Assembly (NCBI GenBank): GCA_032128395.1
Contig: JAQBGV010000205.1
Span: 1 to 47,283, forward strand
DNA length: 47,283 nt
Origin: JAQBGV01 sp032128395
GTDB taxonomy: Bacteria; Planctomycetota; UBA8108; UBA1146
Direction of reading: 5' to 3'
Each line of letters opens with the position of its first letter. The first letter of the stretch is position 1. This document shows positions 8,598-16,301 of the stretch, one piece after another. The position numbers and the translations under genes are program-made. The notes under the pieces are model-generated. The model saw only the letters and a program-made list of their open reading frames with translations. It did not search any database and was not told where the DNA came from.

Positions 8598-9051
8598 TCG
8601 CATCGTAGGAACCCGGGTTATTTCGCAACAGATCGGCGACGTCCCCGACCACGACCGTCACGCGCGGATCGACGAGAGGGGCCTCGGCGAGAGGGGCGAG
8701 GAGAGTGCGGTTCCACTCGACCACCTCCGGGACCAGTTCGGAGACGATCACCTCGGCGTCTTCGCTGACGTGGTCGAGCGTGGCTCGGAGCGTGAAACCC
8801 ATCCCGAGCCCGCCGATCAGCACGCGCGGGGCTGGCTTTCCACGGAGCTTCTCGCACGCCAGATGAGCGAGCTCCTCCTCCGACGAGGTCGCGCGGCTGT
8901 TCATCAGCTCCCAGTTGCCGACGAAGATCGAGAAGACCTCGCCGTGTTGGTAGAGGCGGAGCTCCGCACCGGCTGCGAGCTCGTCGTTCTGTCCCGGTAG
9001 GCCGACGGTGCCGGGGATGACCGCGGTCGCGATCAGTTTGCGGGGGAGCAT
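8344..9051 (-). CDS. Spermidine synthase-like / class I SAM-dependent methyltransferase-fold protein
   Basis: This 235-residue protein has the order typical of the spermidine/spermine synthase-like fold: an N-terminal beta region ('GAELRLYQHGEVFSIFVGN'), an 'LAHLACEKL' helix, the nucleotide-binding loop 'VLIGGLGMGFTLRA', the acidic strand end 'VIVSELVPEVVEW', 'VTVVVGDVADLL', and 'YDAIISDIDNGP'. Bacterial relatives are often called polyamine aminopropyltransferases, but many only share the fold. I do not see enough to assign polyamine synthesis, and there is no SpeD or SpeA neighbour. AGGGA lies about 7 nt upstream of the ATG. It is convergent with the beta-helix gene. The 198 bp up to the next gene hold nothing I can name. 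Confidence 0.75.
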   Translation of the reverse strand: MLPRKLIATAVIPGTVGLPGQNDELAAGAELRLYQHGEVFSIFVGNWELMNSRATSSEEELAHLACEKLRGKPAPRVLIGGLGMGFTLRATLDHVSEDAEVIVSELVPEVVEWNRTLLAPLAEAPLVDPRVTVVVGDVADLLRNNPGSYDAIISDIDNGPHSKTGPSEGWLYSRDGLRTLARALRKPGVATIWAAGPAKFFSQNLRRAGFECEEVRSRAKEGKGARFVIWVAEKN

Positions 9052-9249
9052 CCAGGGTCCCTTCGAGGAGTGTGAGGGGCCAAGGTACCGCGATCGACCG
9101 CATTCGAGTACCGATCGCCCGCTCGGCCACTCGATCCGGAAGCGCTACGACAAGCAGCGGCCCCGAGGGGGGGAGCCGAAGTGCGGGGGGTCATCCTGGG
9201 AGATGGGCGGACCCGCGCGACCCGGTTGCGACGCCGGTGAAGAGCTCTC

Positions 9250-11436
9250 TCACCAGGCGATGATCCGCCGCGCCCCTTCGACGATGCGATCGACCGACGG
9301 GATCCGCGCCGCTTCGAGTCCCTTGTGGTACGGCGGGGGGGAGTCGGGGTACGCGATGCGCTGGATCGGTGCATCGAGTGAATCCATCGCACCCTCCGCG
9401 ATCCTCGCGGAGAGTTCCGCTCCGAAGCCCCCGGTGATCGTCGCCTCGTGGACGATCATCGCTCGGCTCGTCTTGCGGACGGACTCGAGGATCTCATCGT
9501 CGCGGAGCGGGGCGAGGACCGGGAGGTCGATCACCTCGGCTTCGATGCCACCCTTCGCGAGTTCTTCCGCCGCTTCCAGTGCGCGGTGCGTCATCCACCC
9601 GTAGGAGACGATCGTCAGATCTCGCCCCACGCGCCGGACGACGCCGCGGCCTTCGAGGGTGCCCGGGATCGGCTCGCTCGGATCGATCGTGCCCTTCTCG
9701 CGGCGATAGAGAAACTTGTGCTCGAAGAAGAGAACCGGGTTCGGGTCCTCGATCGCGGCGCGCAGCAGCCGGTAGGCGTCATCCGCGAACGCCGGCGCTA
9801 CCACCTTCAGCCCCGGGGTGTGCAAGAACCACCCCTCGATATTCTGGGAGTGGAACGCTCCCGCGCCGACCCCGCCGCCGCCCGGCAGACGGATCACCAT
9901 CGGCACCGGGCGCTCGGTGCGGAAGAACATCTTCGCCGCGACGTTCACCGTCTGGTTGAAGCCGCAGGAGATGAAGTCCGCGAACTGCATCTCGACCACC
10001 GGTTTGAGACCGAGCATGGCCGCGCCGACCGCGATCCCGATCGTTCCCGACTCGGCGATCGGCGTGTTGCGCACCCGCTTCGGCCCGAATTCTTCGAGGA
10101 AGCCCTGGGTGATCTTGAATGCGCCGCCATGGCCGGCGATGTCCTGACCGAGGAGGATCACCGACGGGTCCGCGCGCATCGCATCGCGGAGCGCGCGGGA
10201 GATCGCATCGATATAGCTTACGGGCTCCGTGGTCGCCGGGCCCGCCGGCACTGACTTGGGTTCGACGGACCGCTTGCCCGTCGAAGTGGGCACCGCACGG
10301 ACCGCGTGGATCGAGCGCACTTCGTCGAAGTCGGGCTCGGGGGCGGCGACGGCGCGATCGACGACCTCGATCCACAGGTCGTGGCAACGCTTCGACACCG
10401 TGTCGAGGTGCTCCTGGTCGCAGTCACCGTGCTCGATGAGCCGCCGCTCGTAGAAGTCGAGCGGATCACTCGCGCGGTGCCTGCCGAGCTCCTCCTCCGG
10501 CACTTGTGTGAGGGAATCGTCTCCCTCCGAGTGCCCGCGATGACGGCCGAGCATCGCCTCGATCAGCGTCGGGCCTTCACCGGCGCGCGCGCGGGCGACC
10601 GCGGTGCGCATCACCGCGAGGACCGCCTCCGGATCGTTTCCGTCGACTTGGTGCCCTGGGATCCCGTACCCGACGGCGCGGTCGGCGAGCGACGCGCACG
10701 CGTACTGCTCGTGGGTCGGGGTCGAGAACGCCCAGCGATTGTTCTCGATCACCAGGATGAACGGCAGCTTCCACACCGCCGCCATGTTCAGCCCCTCGTG
10801 GAAGTCGCCGGTGCTCGTCGCTCCCTCGCCGATGAAGTTCAGCGCGACGCGGTCGCTCCCGCGGTGACGGAACGCGAATGCGCACCCCGCCGCGACCGGG
10901 ATCTTCGAGCCGAGGTGGCTGATCATCCCGATGTGGAGCAACCCCGCCGGCTCGTCGAAATGGCTGTAGTGGTAACTGCGCTCGTACCCCTTCGAGAAGC
11001 CCTCGCGACGCCCGAGCATCTGGCACGCGAGTCGGTGCAGCCGCTCGCGGGAGTCGCCGGCGACCGCCGCGCGTCCTCGGTTCTTCGGAAGCAATCCGGG
11101 GAAGAGTTGCTCCGCGTCGAGGTAGTAGCGCAGGATCGCGCCCGAATCGCGGTGCAGGGTCAGGAGCGCATCCCCCGGCTCGAGCGCGGTGGCGCAGCCG
11201 ACGGTGGTCGCTTCGTTCCCGATCGAGCTGTACCACTTCGACAGCGCGCCGGTCTTGAACATCTTCTCGAAGCGAAGATCCCACTCTCGCGCGAGACGCA
11301 GGAAGAGATGCATTTCGAGCCGAGCGGGGCGATCGAGGCGCGACGTCGTCCGGGAGTCGGAGCGTCGCGAGGCGCTGCCCTCGGCGGACGATATCGCCGC
11401 ATGAGGGGTGTGGAGGGGGTCAGAGTGCTGTTCCAT
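9250..11436 (-). CDS. Fused 2-oxoacid dehydrogenase E1 component (alpha-beta), TPP-dependent
   Basis: The start MEQHSDPLHTP at 11436 gives 728 residues; the frame is open 27 codons further upstream and the homology-like part begins near 'LEMHLFLRLAREW', so the start is uncertain. The first half is E1-alpha: 'GNEATTVGCATALEPGDALLTLHRD', 'MISHLGSKIPVAAGCAFA', and the TPP/Mg motif 'GEGATSTGDFHEGLNMA..ENN'. After a linker the second half is E1-beta: 'YIDAISRALRDAM', 'GQDIAGHGGAFKITQGF', 'NTPIAESGTIGIAVGAAM', 'EMQFADF', 'RLPGGGGVGAGAFHSQ', and C-terminal 'ARIPSVDRIVEGARRI'. The enzyme decarboxylates a 2-oxoacid and passes the acyl group to a lipoylated E2. The fusion resembles branched-chain 2-oxoisovalerate E1 fusions, but the substrate is not proven. 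No E2 or E3 gene is in the window. Confidence 0.9.
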   Translation of the reverse strand: MEQHSDPLHTPHAAISSAEGSASRRSDSRTTSRLDRPARLEMHLFLRLAREWDLRFEKMFKTGALSKWYSSIGNEATTVGCATALEPGDALLTLHRDSGAILRYYLDAEQLFPGLLPKNRGRAAVAGDSRERLHRLACQMLGRREGFSKGYERSYHYSHFDEPAGLLHIGMISHLGSKIPVAAGCAFAFRHRGSDRVALNFIGEGATSTGDFHEGLNMAAVWKLPFILVIENNRWAFSTPTHEQYACASLADRAVGYGIPGHQVDGNDPEAVLAVMRTAVARARAGEGPTLIEAMLGRHRGHSEGDDSLTQVPEEELGRHRASDPLDFYERRLIEHGDCDQEHLDTVSKRCHDLWIEVVDRAVAAPEPDFDEVRSIHAVRAVPTSTGKRSVEPKSVPAGPATTEPVSYIDAISRALRDAMRADPSVILLGQDIAGHGGAFKITQGFLEEFGPKRVRNTPIAESGTIGIAVGAAMLGLKPVVEMQFADFISCGFNQTVNVAAKMFFRTERPVPMVIRLPGGGGVGAGAFHSQNIEGWFLHTPGLKVVAPAFADDAYRLLRAAIEDPNPVLFFEHKFLYRREKGTIDPSEPIPGTLEGRGVVRRVGRDLTIVSYGWMTHRALEAAEELAKGGIEAEVIDLPVLAPLRDDEILESVRKTSRAMIVHEATITGGFGAELSARIAEGAMDSLDAPIQRIAYPDSPPPYHKGLEAARIPSVDRIVEGARRIIAW

Positions 11437-11513
11437 GGGCGCAAATGCTAGCGGGCGAGCGGGGTTCCGGCCAGACGGGTCACCGGAAAGGTGGACGGAA
11501 CGGTGGCTCCATC

Positions 11514-12218
11514 TCACCCCCCGGGTGCGCCGATCTCCGTGAAGTCTTTGGCCTCCAGAGTGACCCGATCGTGGATGAACGAAGTCAGCCCGCCCGGGTC
11601 GACCTCCGAGAACCGCCGCCAGTCGGCGTGGAAGGTGTCGGGATTCCCCTTCCAGCGGCGATGCCGGATGAGGTCGGGAGTGATCTCGTAGAAGACCTCG
11701 CGGAGCGCCGACGGGATCGGTCGACTTCCCTCACTCCCGACGAGCTCTCCGGGGCGCCAGATGCTTCCGACGGATGAGTCCGCGGGCCGATGATCGGGGG
11801 CAGGGCCAGCCACGGTTCCGGACCGGGTCACCGGCAAGATGATCAGAATCGGTCGCGTGCTCTCCGGAGCGGCAACATCGCGGATGACACGCCGCGCGAG
11901 ACGCTGGCCGAGATCGTCGCTCGGGGTCGAGAGGAGCAGCGGCTGCGGACCGGACCCCGGCGCGAAGCTCGCCTCTCCGACGACGAGGCGCTCGGTCGCA
12001 TCGCCCGAACGAGTTCGCAGCGGGAGAGTGGCGAGGACCCGGAGCTCCGTGACCGGAGGGGGCTCGAGGCGGACGAGGAGCACGATTCCATCCCAGGCCT
12101 CGAGTGCATCGCGGTCCTCCCGCGGTCCGAACCGCGGAAAGATGGCACCGATGAGCACGGCCAGGATGAGGAGGGGCAGCCAAGTTCGGACAAAGGTTCC
12201 GCTCCCACCGAGCGCCAT
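11514..12218 (-). CDS. Hypothetical protein with one N-terminal transmembrane segment
   Basis: ATG at 12218 overlaps the upstream stop as TGATG, which favours this start over the GTG one codon earlier and suggests translational coupling. The 234-residue product has one hydrophobic segment (WLPLLILAVLIGAIFP) near the N-terminus and then a mostly extracytoplasmic domain. The C-terminal part contains 'PSALREVFYEITPDLIRHRRWKGNPDTF' split by charged turns. No known domain is recognised. The pairing with the double-DUF1080 lipoprotein suggests a shared envelope role, but no more can be said. Confidence 0.7.
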   Translation of the reverse strand: MALGGSGTFVRTWLPLLILAVLIGAIFPRFGPREDRDALEAWDGIVLLVRLEPPPVTELRVLATLPLRTRSGDATERLVVGEASFAPGSGPQPLLLSTPSDDLGQRLARRVIRDVAAPESTRPILIILPVTRSGTVAGPAPDHRPADSSVGSIWRPGELVGSEGSRPIPSALREVFYEITPDLIRHRRWKGNPDTFHADWRRFSEVDPGGLTSFIHDRVTLEAKDFTEIGAPGG

Positions 12219-13591
12219 CACCTGGACCCTTGGAGGGTGGAGGTCTCGCTCCTCACATCCCCCTTGCGAACGGAGATCGCGCGGAACGCGACCGGGTCAT
12301 TGTGCCCGCAGAACCCGAAGTAGCCGCGCGACCGCAACCGTCCCGCGAAGCGTTCGATCGGGTACATCGCCTCCGTGACGCTGGCGAGATCAGCGGCGAG
12401 TATGCGCGTACCGTTCAACTCCACGACGATCCGCGAGCCGACCACACGCACTCGCTGGAAGTTCCAGACCCCTGGAGCGCGCTGATACCCGCGATGAGCG
12501 GCGACCAACCCGTAGGCGCTCCCGTGATACTGACGCGCGTCGAGTGTCGCGTACTGCTCGGCGGTGTTGTCGAGCACCTGCAGTTCGCACATCCCGACGT
12601 AGGCGGCGTCCCCCTCACCGGGATAGCGGATCGCGAGCCCGTTGTTCCCCCCGGGAGGAAGGCGGAGCTCGAAGCGCACCTCGAAGTCGTCGAGTTCGTC
12701 CTCGTGGTAGAGGTTGCCGCCGGCGCCCGCGCGGCACGAGAGCGCGCCATCGACGATCTCGTAGTTCTGAGTGGCCCCGCGCCACCCCGCGAACGATGAT
12801 CCGTCGAAGATCGAGGTGAACCCCTCTCGGTCGTTCGCGGCGAGGATCCCGTTCGCCTCTTTGGGCCCGATCTCCCGCAACCAGACCCGCCGCCAGCGGA
12901 TCTCGCCCCCGTGGGTCTGCAGCTGGATCGGTCCGCGACGCGGGATCGGCAGATTCCGATCGAAGTAGTTCTCCATGCGAGCGTGATCGACGACGTGACG
13001 ATCGTTGAGCCACACCGAGACCCGCTCACCGACCATCGTCACGCGGACGCGGTTCCACTCCCCGAAGGGTGCGTCCGCGTGCACGAGCGGTTCCTTCCCC
13101 GCCACGGCGGGGGAGTTGTTCCAGAGCCCCCCCGAACCGGACCGCGCACCGATGTCCCACTTCCCGCCCGCCTCGGTCGTATCCCAGATCTGCACTTGGG
13201 GGCAGCCGCGCAGATAGATCCCCGAATCCGCCCCCGCGACGGTGCGGTACTCGAGCCGGAGCTCGAAATCTTCGAGGTCGCGGTCGGTGGTCAGGTAGAG
13301 CCCCTCACCGTCGTTGACGAGGACGCCAGAATCGACCGACCAGTGGGCGGCGACGTCGTCGCGGCTCTCCTGTTTCTTGGCGGCGAGCACTTCGGCGGGG
13401 AGCGACTGCCAGGCGCGCGGATCTTCGGTACTGCACCCCCACCAGCCGTCGAGGCTCCGACCGTCGAAGAGGGCGCTGAAACCGGTCGGGGGGAGGTCGG
13501 GATCGACCACTGGCTCTCGATGGAGATCGACGGAGCTACAGGAGAGCGTGACGGGGAGCATGCACAAGAGTGCGAATCTTGCGGAACGCAT
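12218..13591 (-). CDS. Lipoprotein with two DUF1080 (3-keto-disaccharide hydrolase-like) domains
   Basis: ATG at 13591 is chosen for the strong GGAGGA 6 nt upstream and the lipoprotein signal MRSARFALLCMLPVTLSC. The 457-residue protein has two DUF1080 jelly-roll domains. The first starts at 'GFSALFDGRSLDGWWGCST' and includes 'DFELRLEYRTVAGADSGIYL', 'PQVQIWDT' and 'WNRVRVTMVGERVSVWLND'. The second starts at 'GFTSIFDGSSFAGWRGATQ' and includes 'DFEVRFELRLPPGGNNGLAI', 'CELQVLDNT', 'WNFQRVRVVGSRIVVELNG' and 'GRLRSRGYFGFCGHND'. Single-domain DUF1080 proteins are abundant in Planctomycetota, and some family members cleave 3-keto-glycosides; a tandem pair on one lipid anchor is less usual. Its TGA stop overlaps the next start. 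Confidence 0.88.
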   Translation of the reverse strand: MRSARFALLCMLPVTLSCSSVDLHREPVVDPDLPPTGFSALFDGRSLDGWWGCSTEDPRAWQSLPAEVLAAKKQESRDDVAAHWSVDSGVLVNDGEGLYLTTDRDLEDFELRLEYRTVAGADSGIYLRGCPQVQIWDTTEAGGKWDIGARSGSGGLWNNSPAVAGKEPLVHADAPFGEWNRVRVTMVGERVSVWLNDRHVVDHARMENYFDRNLPIPRRGPIQLQTHGGEIRWRRVWLREIGPKEANGILAANDREGFTSIFDGSSFAGWRGATQNYEIVDGALSCRAGAGGNLYHEDELDDFEVRFELRLPPGGNNGLAIRYPGEGDAAYVGMCELQVLDNTAEQYATLDARQYHGSAYGLVAAHRGYQRAPGVWNFQRVRVVGSRIVVELNGTRILAADLASVTEAMYPIERFAGRLRSRGYFGFCGHNDPVAFRAISVRKGDVRSETSTLQGSR

Positions 13592-13668
13592 GGGGATCCT
13601 CCGGACTGAGGGATCCCCACAATACACCGGGGACCGGCTCCGCACAGCCTTCTGAGGGGACTGGCACC

Positions 13669-13866
13669 ACGCTGTATTGTTGAGGGAGCTTTCGCAAAGC
13701 CCCCTCTCGCTCGCGGCAGAGCCGCTCCCGATTCACGCTGTATTATTGAGGGAGCTTTCGCAAAGCCCCCTCTCGCTCGCGGCGGAGCCGCTCCCGATTC
13801 ACGCTGTATTGTTGAGGGAGCTTTCGCAAAGCCCCCTCTCGCTCGCGGCAGAGCCGCTCCCGATTC
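13669..13866. repeat. Three tandem 66-bp REP-like repeats
   Basis: Units at 13669-13734, 13735-13800 and 13801-13866 are nearly identical (differences such as tattgt/tattat and gcagag/gcggag). Each unit holds two hairpins: GAGGGaGCTTT-CGC-AAAGCcCCCTC, with one mismatch pair, and GCGGC-aga-GCCGC, whose single change in unit 2 is in the loop. The period is a multiple of three, so frames stay open on both strands, but there are no starts or gene-like sequence. They lie between the DUF1080 start and the STN gene stop. Confidence 0.9.
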
Positions 13867-14014
13867 ACCCAAAAACGCCTTGCCTTCGGCTCGGATTGCC
13901 CTAGGGGGCGTTTGCAAGACCGCCTCTCGGCGCGAGGCATCGCTGCGCTCGGGTTCGCTCTGTTCGCTCTGCTCGCTTGGCTCGCACTCGTCGGGGGTCT
14001 GGCTCCGCACCCTA
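13867..14014. repeat. Second inverted repeat and degenerate 'GCTCG/TTCGCTCT' repeats
   Basis: AAACGCC near 13872 pairs with GGCGTTT near 13917 around about 35 nt. This is followed by a run of degenerate 8-10-nt repeats (GGTTCGCTCTGTTCGCTCTG, then GCTCGCTTGGCTCGC). With the 66-bp units this makes the whole 13592-14014 gap repetitive, with no gene. GGGACTGGCACC at 13657-13668, beside the first 66-bp unit, resembles the ends of the element at 18390. Confidence 0.4.
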
Positions 14015-14878
14015 TCAATCTTCGAGGGATTCGGGGATCAGCGGCGAACCCGCCGGCTGCTCCCCGGCCCAGACCGCGAGGATCCCGTACTCGCGCACCG
14101 CGAAGTGGACTTCGGTCAGGTCGGCGATCGCGTGGAAGAGCTGCCTCAGGGAGACTTCACCCTGCAGACTCAAGGTCAGCACGATCTCATCGTTTGCGAC
14201 GGGGGGGGAGAGGAGGAAGTTGAGGCCCGAGACCTGGGAGAGGAATTGTGCGACCTCCCGTAGTGGCTGCTCATGGAACTCGACCTGGATTCTCTTGCCG
14301 TCGAGGATCGCTGCGATCGATTCGGGGACCTGCGGGCGGGGCGCGGGAGCCGGCTCGACCTCGGTCTGAAAATCATACCGCTGTCCCCATGGGTCGGTGT
14401 GCACGGCCGGATCGATCTCTCCCGATCCTCCCGCGCCCATCGCGTAGCGCAGATCGGCCTCGACCCGCGCGAGGTTGCCCTCCGCCTGGGCGATCTCGAT
14501 CGACACGGCGCGCACTTCTTCATCGGAGATCGTCCCCGTGGTGACCATCTGCTGGAGGCGCTGGAGACTCTTCCGCTTCTGCTGGATCAGCTGCTGATCT
14601 TCGTCGCGTTGAAAATGGAGCCGTACCACTTGTTGCGTGACGGAGAGTCTCCGCTGGTTCAGCTCGGCTTGGGCCTCGCGCAGCTTCGCCTGTCCGACCA
14701 GGATCTCCGGATTGCTGCGGAGCGCCTGCTCGAGGATCTCCTCGAGGGTGCCGGGGAGCGGAGAGAGGGGATCCCCGCCGGTGGTGGCGAGTCCGGAGCG
14801 GGCGAATCCGCCGAGCAACAGGACGATCCCCATCCCGAGGATCGCAATCGGAAGAAAGAAGTTTCGGAGCGATCGCAT
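14015..14878 (-). CDS. Exported coiled-coil protein with C-terminal STN / secretin-N-like domain
   Basis: The 287-residue protein has an N-terminal hydrophobic signal or anchor (FFLPIAILGMGIVLLLGGFA). Next comes a long charged helical region with a Gln/Arg-rich coiled-coil core ('LEEILEQALRSNPEILVGQA', 'QLIQQKRKSLQRLQQMVTTG'), then a Pro-rich linker. It ends in a domain reading 'IQVEFHEQPLREVAQFLSQV', 'SGLNFLLSP', 'VLTLSLQGEVSLRQLFHAIA', 'VHFAVREYGILAVW'. That end matches the STN/secretin N0 pattern, a small periplasmic signalling or gating domain. GAGAGAGG lies about 7 nt before the ATG. It follows the anti-sigma-like gene by 34 bp, so a role in sensing for the ECF pair is plausible but inferred. 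Confidence 0.7.
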   Translation of the reverse strand: MRSLRNFFLPIAILGMGIVLLLGGFARSGLATTGGDPLSPLPGTLEEILEQALRSNPEILVGQAKLREAQAELNQRRLSVTQQVVRLHFQRDEDQQLIQQKRKSLQRLQQMVTTGTISDEEVRAVSIEIAQAEGNLARVEADLRYAMGAGGSGEIDPAVHTDPWGQRYDFQTEVEPAPAPRPQVPESIAAILDGKRIQVEFHEQPLREVAQFLSQVSGLNFLLSPPVANDEIVLTLSLQGEVSLRQLFHAIADLTEVHFAVREYGILAVWAGEQPAGSPLIPESLED

Positions 14879-14912
14879 GACGGTACCTCTCTCACTCTCG
14901 GGTGATTTCGGA

Positions 14913-15437
14913 TCAGTTTCGGGCGACTCTCAGTGCCTTGAGCAGCCACGAGTCCTCCGGGGAGATCTCGAGGGCGCCCCCCTTCCCCTGGTCCTCGTCG
15001 TCGAGGATCTGTCGGTAGCAGTACAGGGCGGATGACGGGTCGACCTCCCCGCCGCCGAGATACTCGTCCGCTGCTTCCAGCAGCTTCTCGCGGCGCACTT
15101 CCGGTGATGCGCCTGCGAGCGCGCGCTCCAAGTCGGCGGGATCGGCGGGAACGGTAGGCGCAGCCTGGGGCGGGGAGTCGACGATCGGATGGATCCGGTG
15201 GTTCGACGGAGCCTCGCCCCACGCTCCGAACGCCCACCCCGAAGCGAACAGCAGCATCGCGCCGATGACCTGCAGAGCGACCCTTCGGTGGTGTCGGGCG
15301 CGGACGCGGCGCCCGGTCATCCCGAGGAGAGCGTCGCGAAACGACGGATCGGGATCGGGCACCCCCGAGAGCTGACCGGAGAGTCCGCCGATCGCCTCGC
15401 CCCATTCGTCCTCTGCGGGCAATCGATGGTCACTCAT
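14913..15437 (-). CDS. Probable membrane-anchored anti-sigma factor
   Basis: ATG at 15437 overlaps the sigma factor stop as ATGA, which fixes the start; the open frame upstream of it only shadows the sigma gene. The 174-residue product begins MSDHRLPAEDEWGEAIGGLS, has a cytoplasmic stretch of about 60 residues, and one transmembrane segment (VALQVIGAMLLFASGWAFGA). Its extracytoplasmic tail is rich in Pro and Ala and then helical ('LLEAADEYLGGGEVDPSS'). There is no zinc-binding HxxxCxxC motif, so it is not a ZAS-type anti-sigma. The role is assigned from position and topology. Overlapping sigma/anti-sigma pairs are typical, and translational coupling would keep them in balance. Confidence 0.65.
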   Translation of the reverse strand: MSDHRLPAEDEWGEAIGGLSGQLSGVPDPDPSFRDALLGMTGRRVRARHHRRVALQVIGAMLLFASGWAFGAWGEAPSNHRIHPIVDSPPQAAPTVPADPADLERALAGASPEVRREKLLEAADEYLGGGEVDPSSALYCYRQILDDEDQGKGGALEISPEDSWLLKALRVARN

Positions 15438-16132
15438 TTTATCGCTCCTTTCCGTCCGTCGCCCGGTTCGGCGACCAGAATCCGGTACGCTTCGCGGAAC
15501 GCCCCGCGCGCCCGACCGAGCATCGACTCGACCGCCTTGGGGCTCGCCGAGCGCAGCGCTGCGATCTCCTCGACAGAGAGCTCCTCGACGTACTTGTCGC
15601 GGAGAACTTCGCGGTAGCGCTCGGGGAGGCTGGCGAAGCTCGCCTCGACCAACTCGTGCGCTTCGAGGATCGCGCCGGAACCCGCTCCGAACACCGCCGC
15701 GACCGGCTCGGCCTCGGCGAGGGACCGCCGGGTGGCTCCTTCGCGCCGCGCCCAATTTCTTCGGGCGTTCCGGATCACGTTCTCGGCGATCCCGTGCAGC
15801 CAGCCGCGGAAGCTCCCGAGCTCGGGGTCGAACCGACGAATCCGCCGGACGGCGACGAGCCACGTCTCCTGGGCGACATCCTCGATGCGGGAGCGGTCGG
15901 GTCCCACGCGCCGAGCCAAGACGATCCACAGGGAGTCGAAAGACTCGACGTAGAACTCCTCCCAGGCGGAGGTGTCCCCGCCGAGAATCCGCCGGCGCAG
16001 GTTCGCCTCGCGTTCCGGTCGCTCCAAGTCGCTCTCCCCGTCCGTGTGGACAACGATGAATTGTCGTGGGGGGCCCGAATCCTTCGGTGTGATCTGCGGG
16101 AAGAGTCCGATGCAGGAGCGGATAGAACCCAC
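15434..16132 (-). CDS. ECF-family RNA polymerase sigma factor
   Basis: Region 2 is clear: 'LRRRILGGDTSAWEEFYVES', 'IEDVAQETWLVAVRRIRRFD' and 'GSFRGWLHGIAENVIRNARR', the core-binding and -10-recognition helices. Region 4 reads 'FASLPERYREVLRDKYVEEL', 'SVEEIAALRSASPKAVESML' and 'GRARGAFREAYRIL', the helix-turn-helix for -35 recognition. It has no region 1 or 3, as expected for ECF factors. At 232 residues it is slightly long because the GTG at 16132 gives a loose 40-residue leader without a visible ribosome-binding site; the true start may be inside that leader. The stop overlaps the anti-sigma start. It is the first gene of a three-gene module running to 14015. Confidence 0.88.
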   Translation of the reverse strand: MGSIRSCIGLFPQITPKDSGPPRQFIVVHTDGESDLERPEREANLRRRILGGDTSAWEEFYVESFDSLWIVLARRVGPDRSRIEDVAQETWLVAVRRIRRFDPELGSFRGWLHGIAENVIRNARRNWARREGATRRSLAEAEPVAAVFGAGSGAILEAHELVEASFASLPERYREVLRDKYVEELSVEEIAALRSASPKAVESMLGRARGAFREAYRILVAEPGDGRKGAIK

Positions 16133-16301
16133 CGCTGTGCGGAGCCGGCCCCGAATTCTAGTTCACCTCGAGGGCTTCGAGGAGGTACCGGATGCGAGGC
16201 GCGGGGTGCCAGCCGACCGCAGGCGTGGCGACGCCATGTCGAGGATCGGACGGTGCGCCGCAACGCGGCAGACGGTGCCTCATCGGAGCCCGGGCTGATC
16301 A

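Noticed and set aside
13669..13866. Possible CRISPR array
   Set aside because: The units are directly abutting with no unique spacers and there are no cas genes.
13677..13904. Short repeat-encoded ORF (22-residue repeats) over the 66-bp units
   Set aside because: The frame is open on both strands only because 66 is a multiple of three; there is no ribosome-binding site, and the hairpins explain the sequence better.
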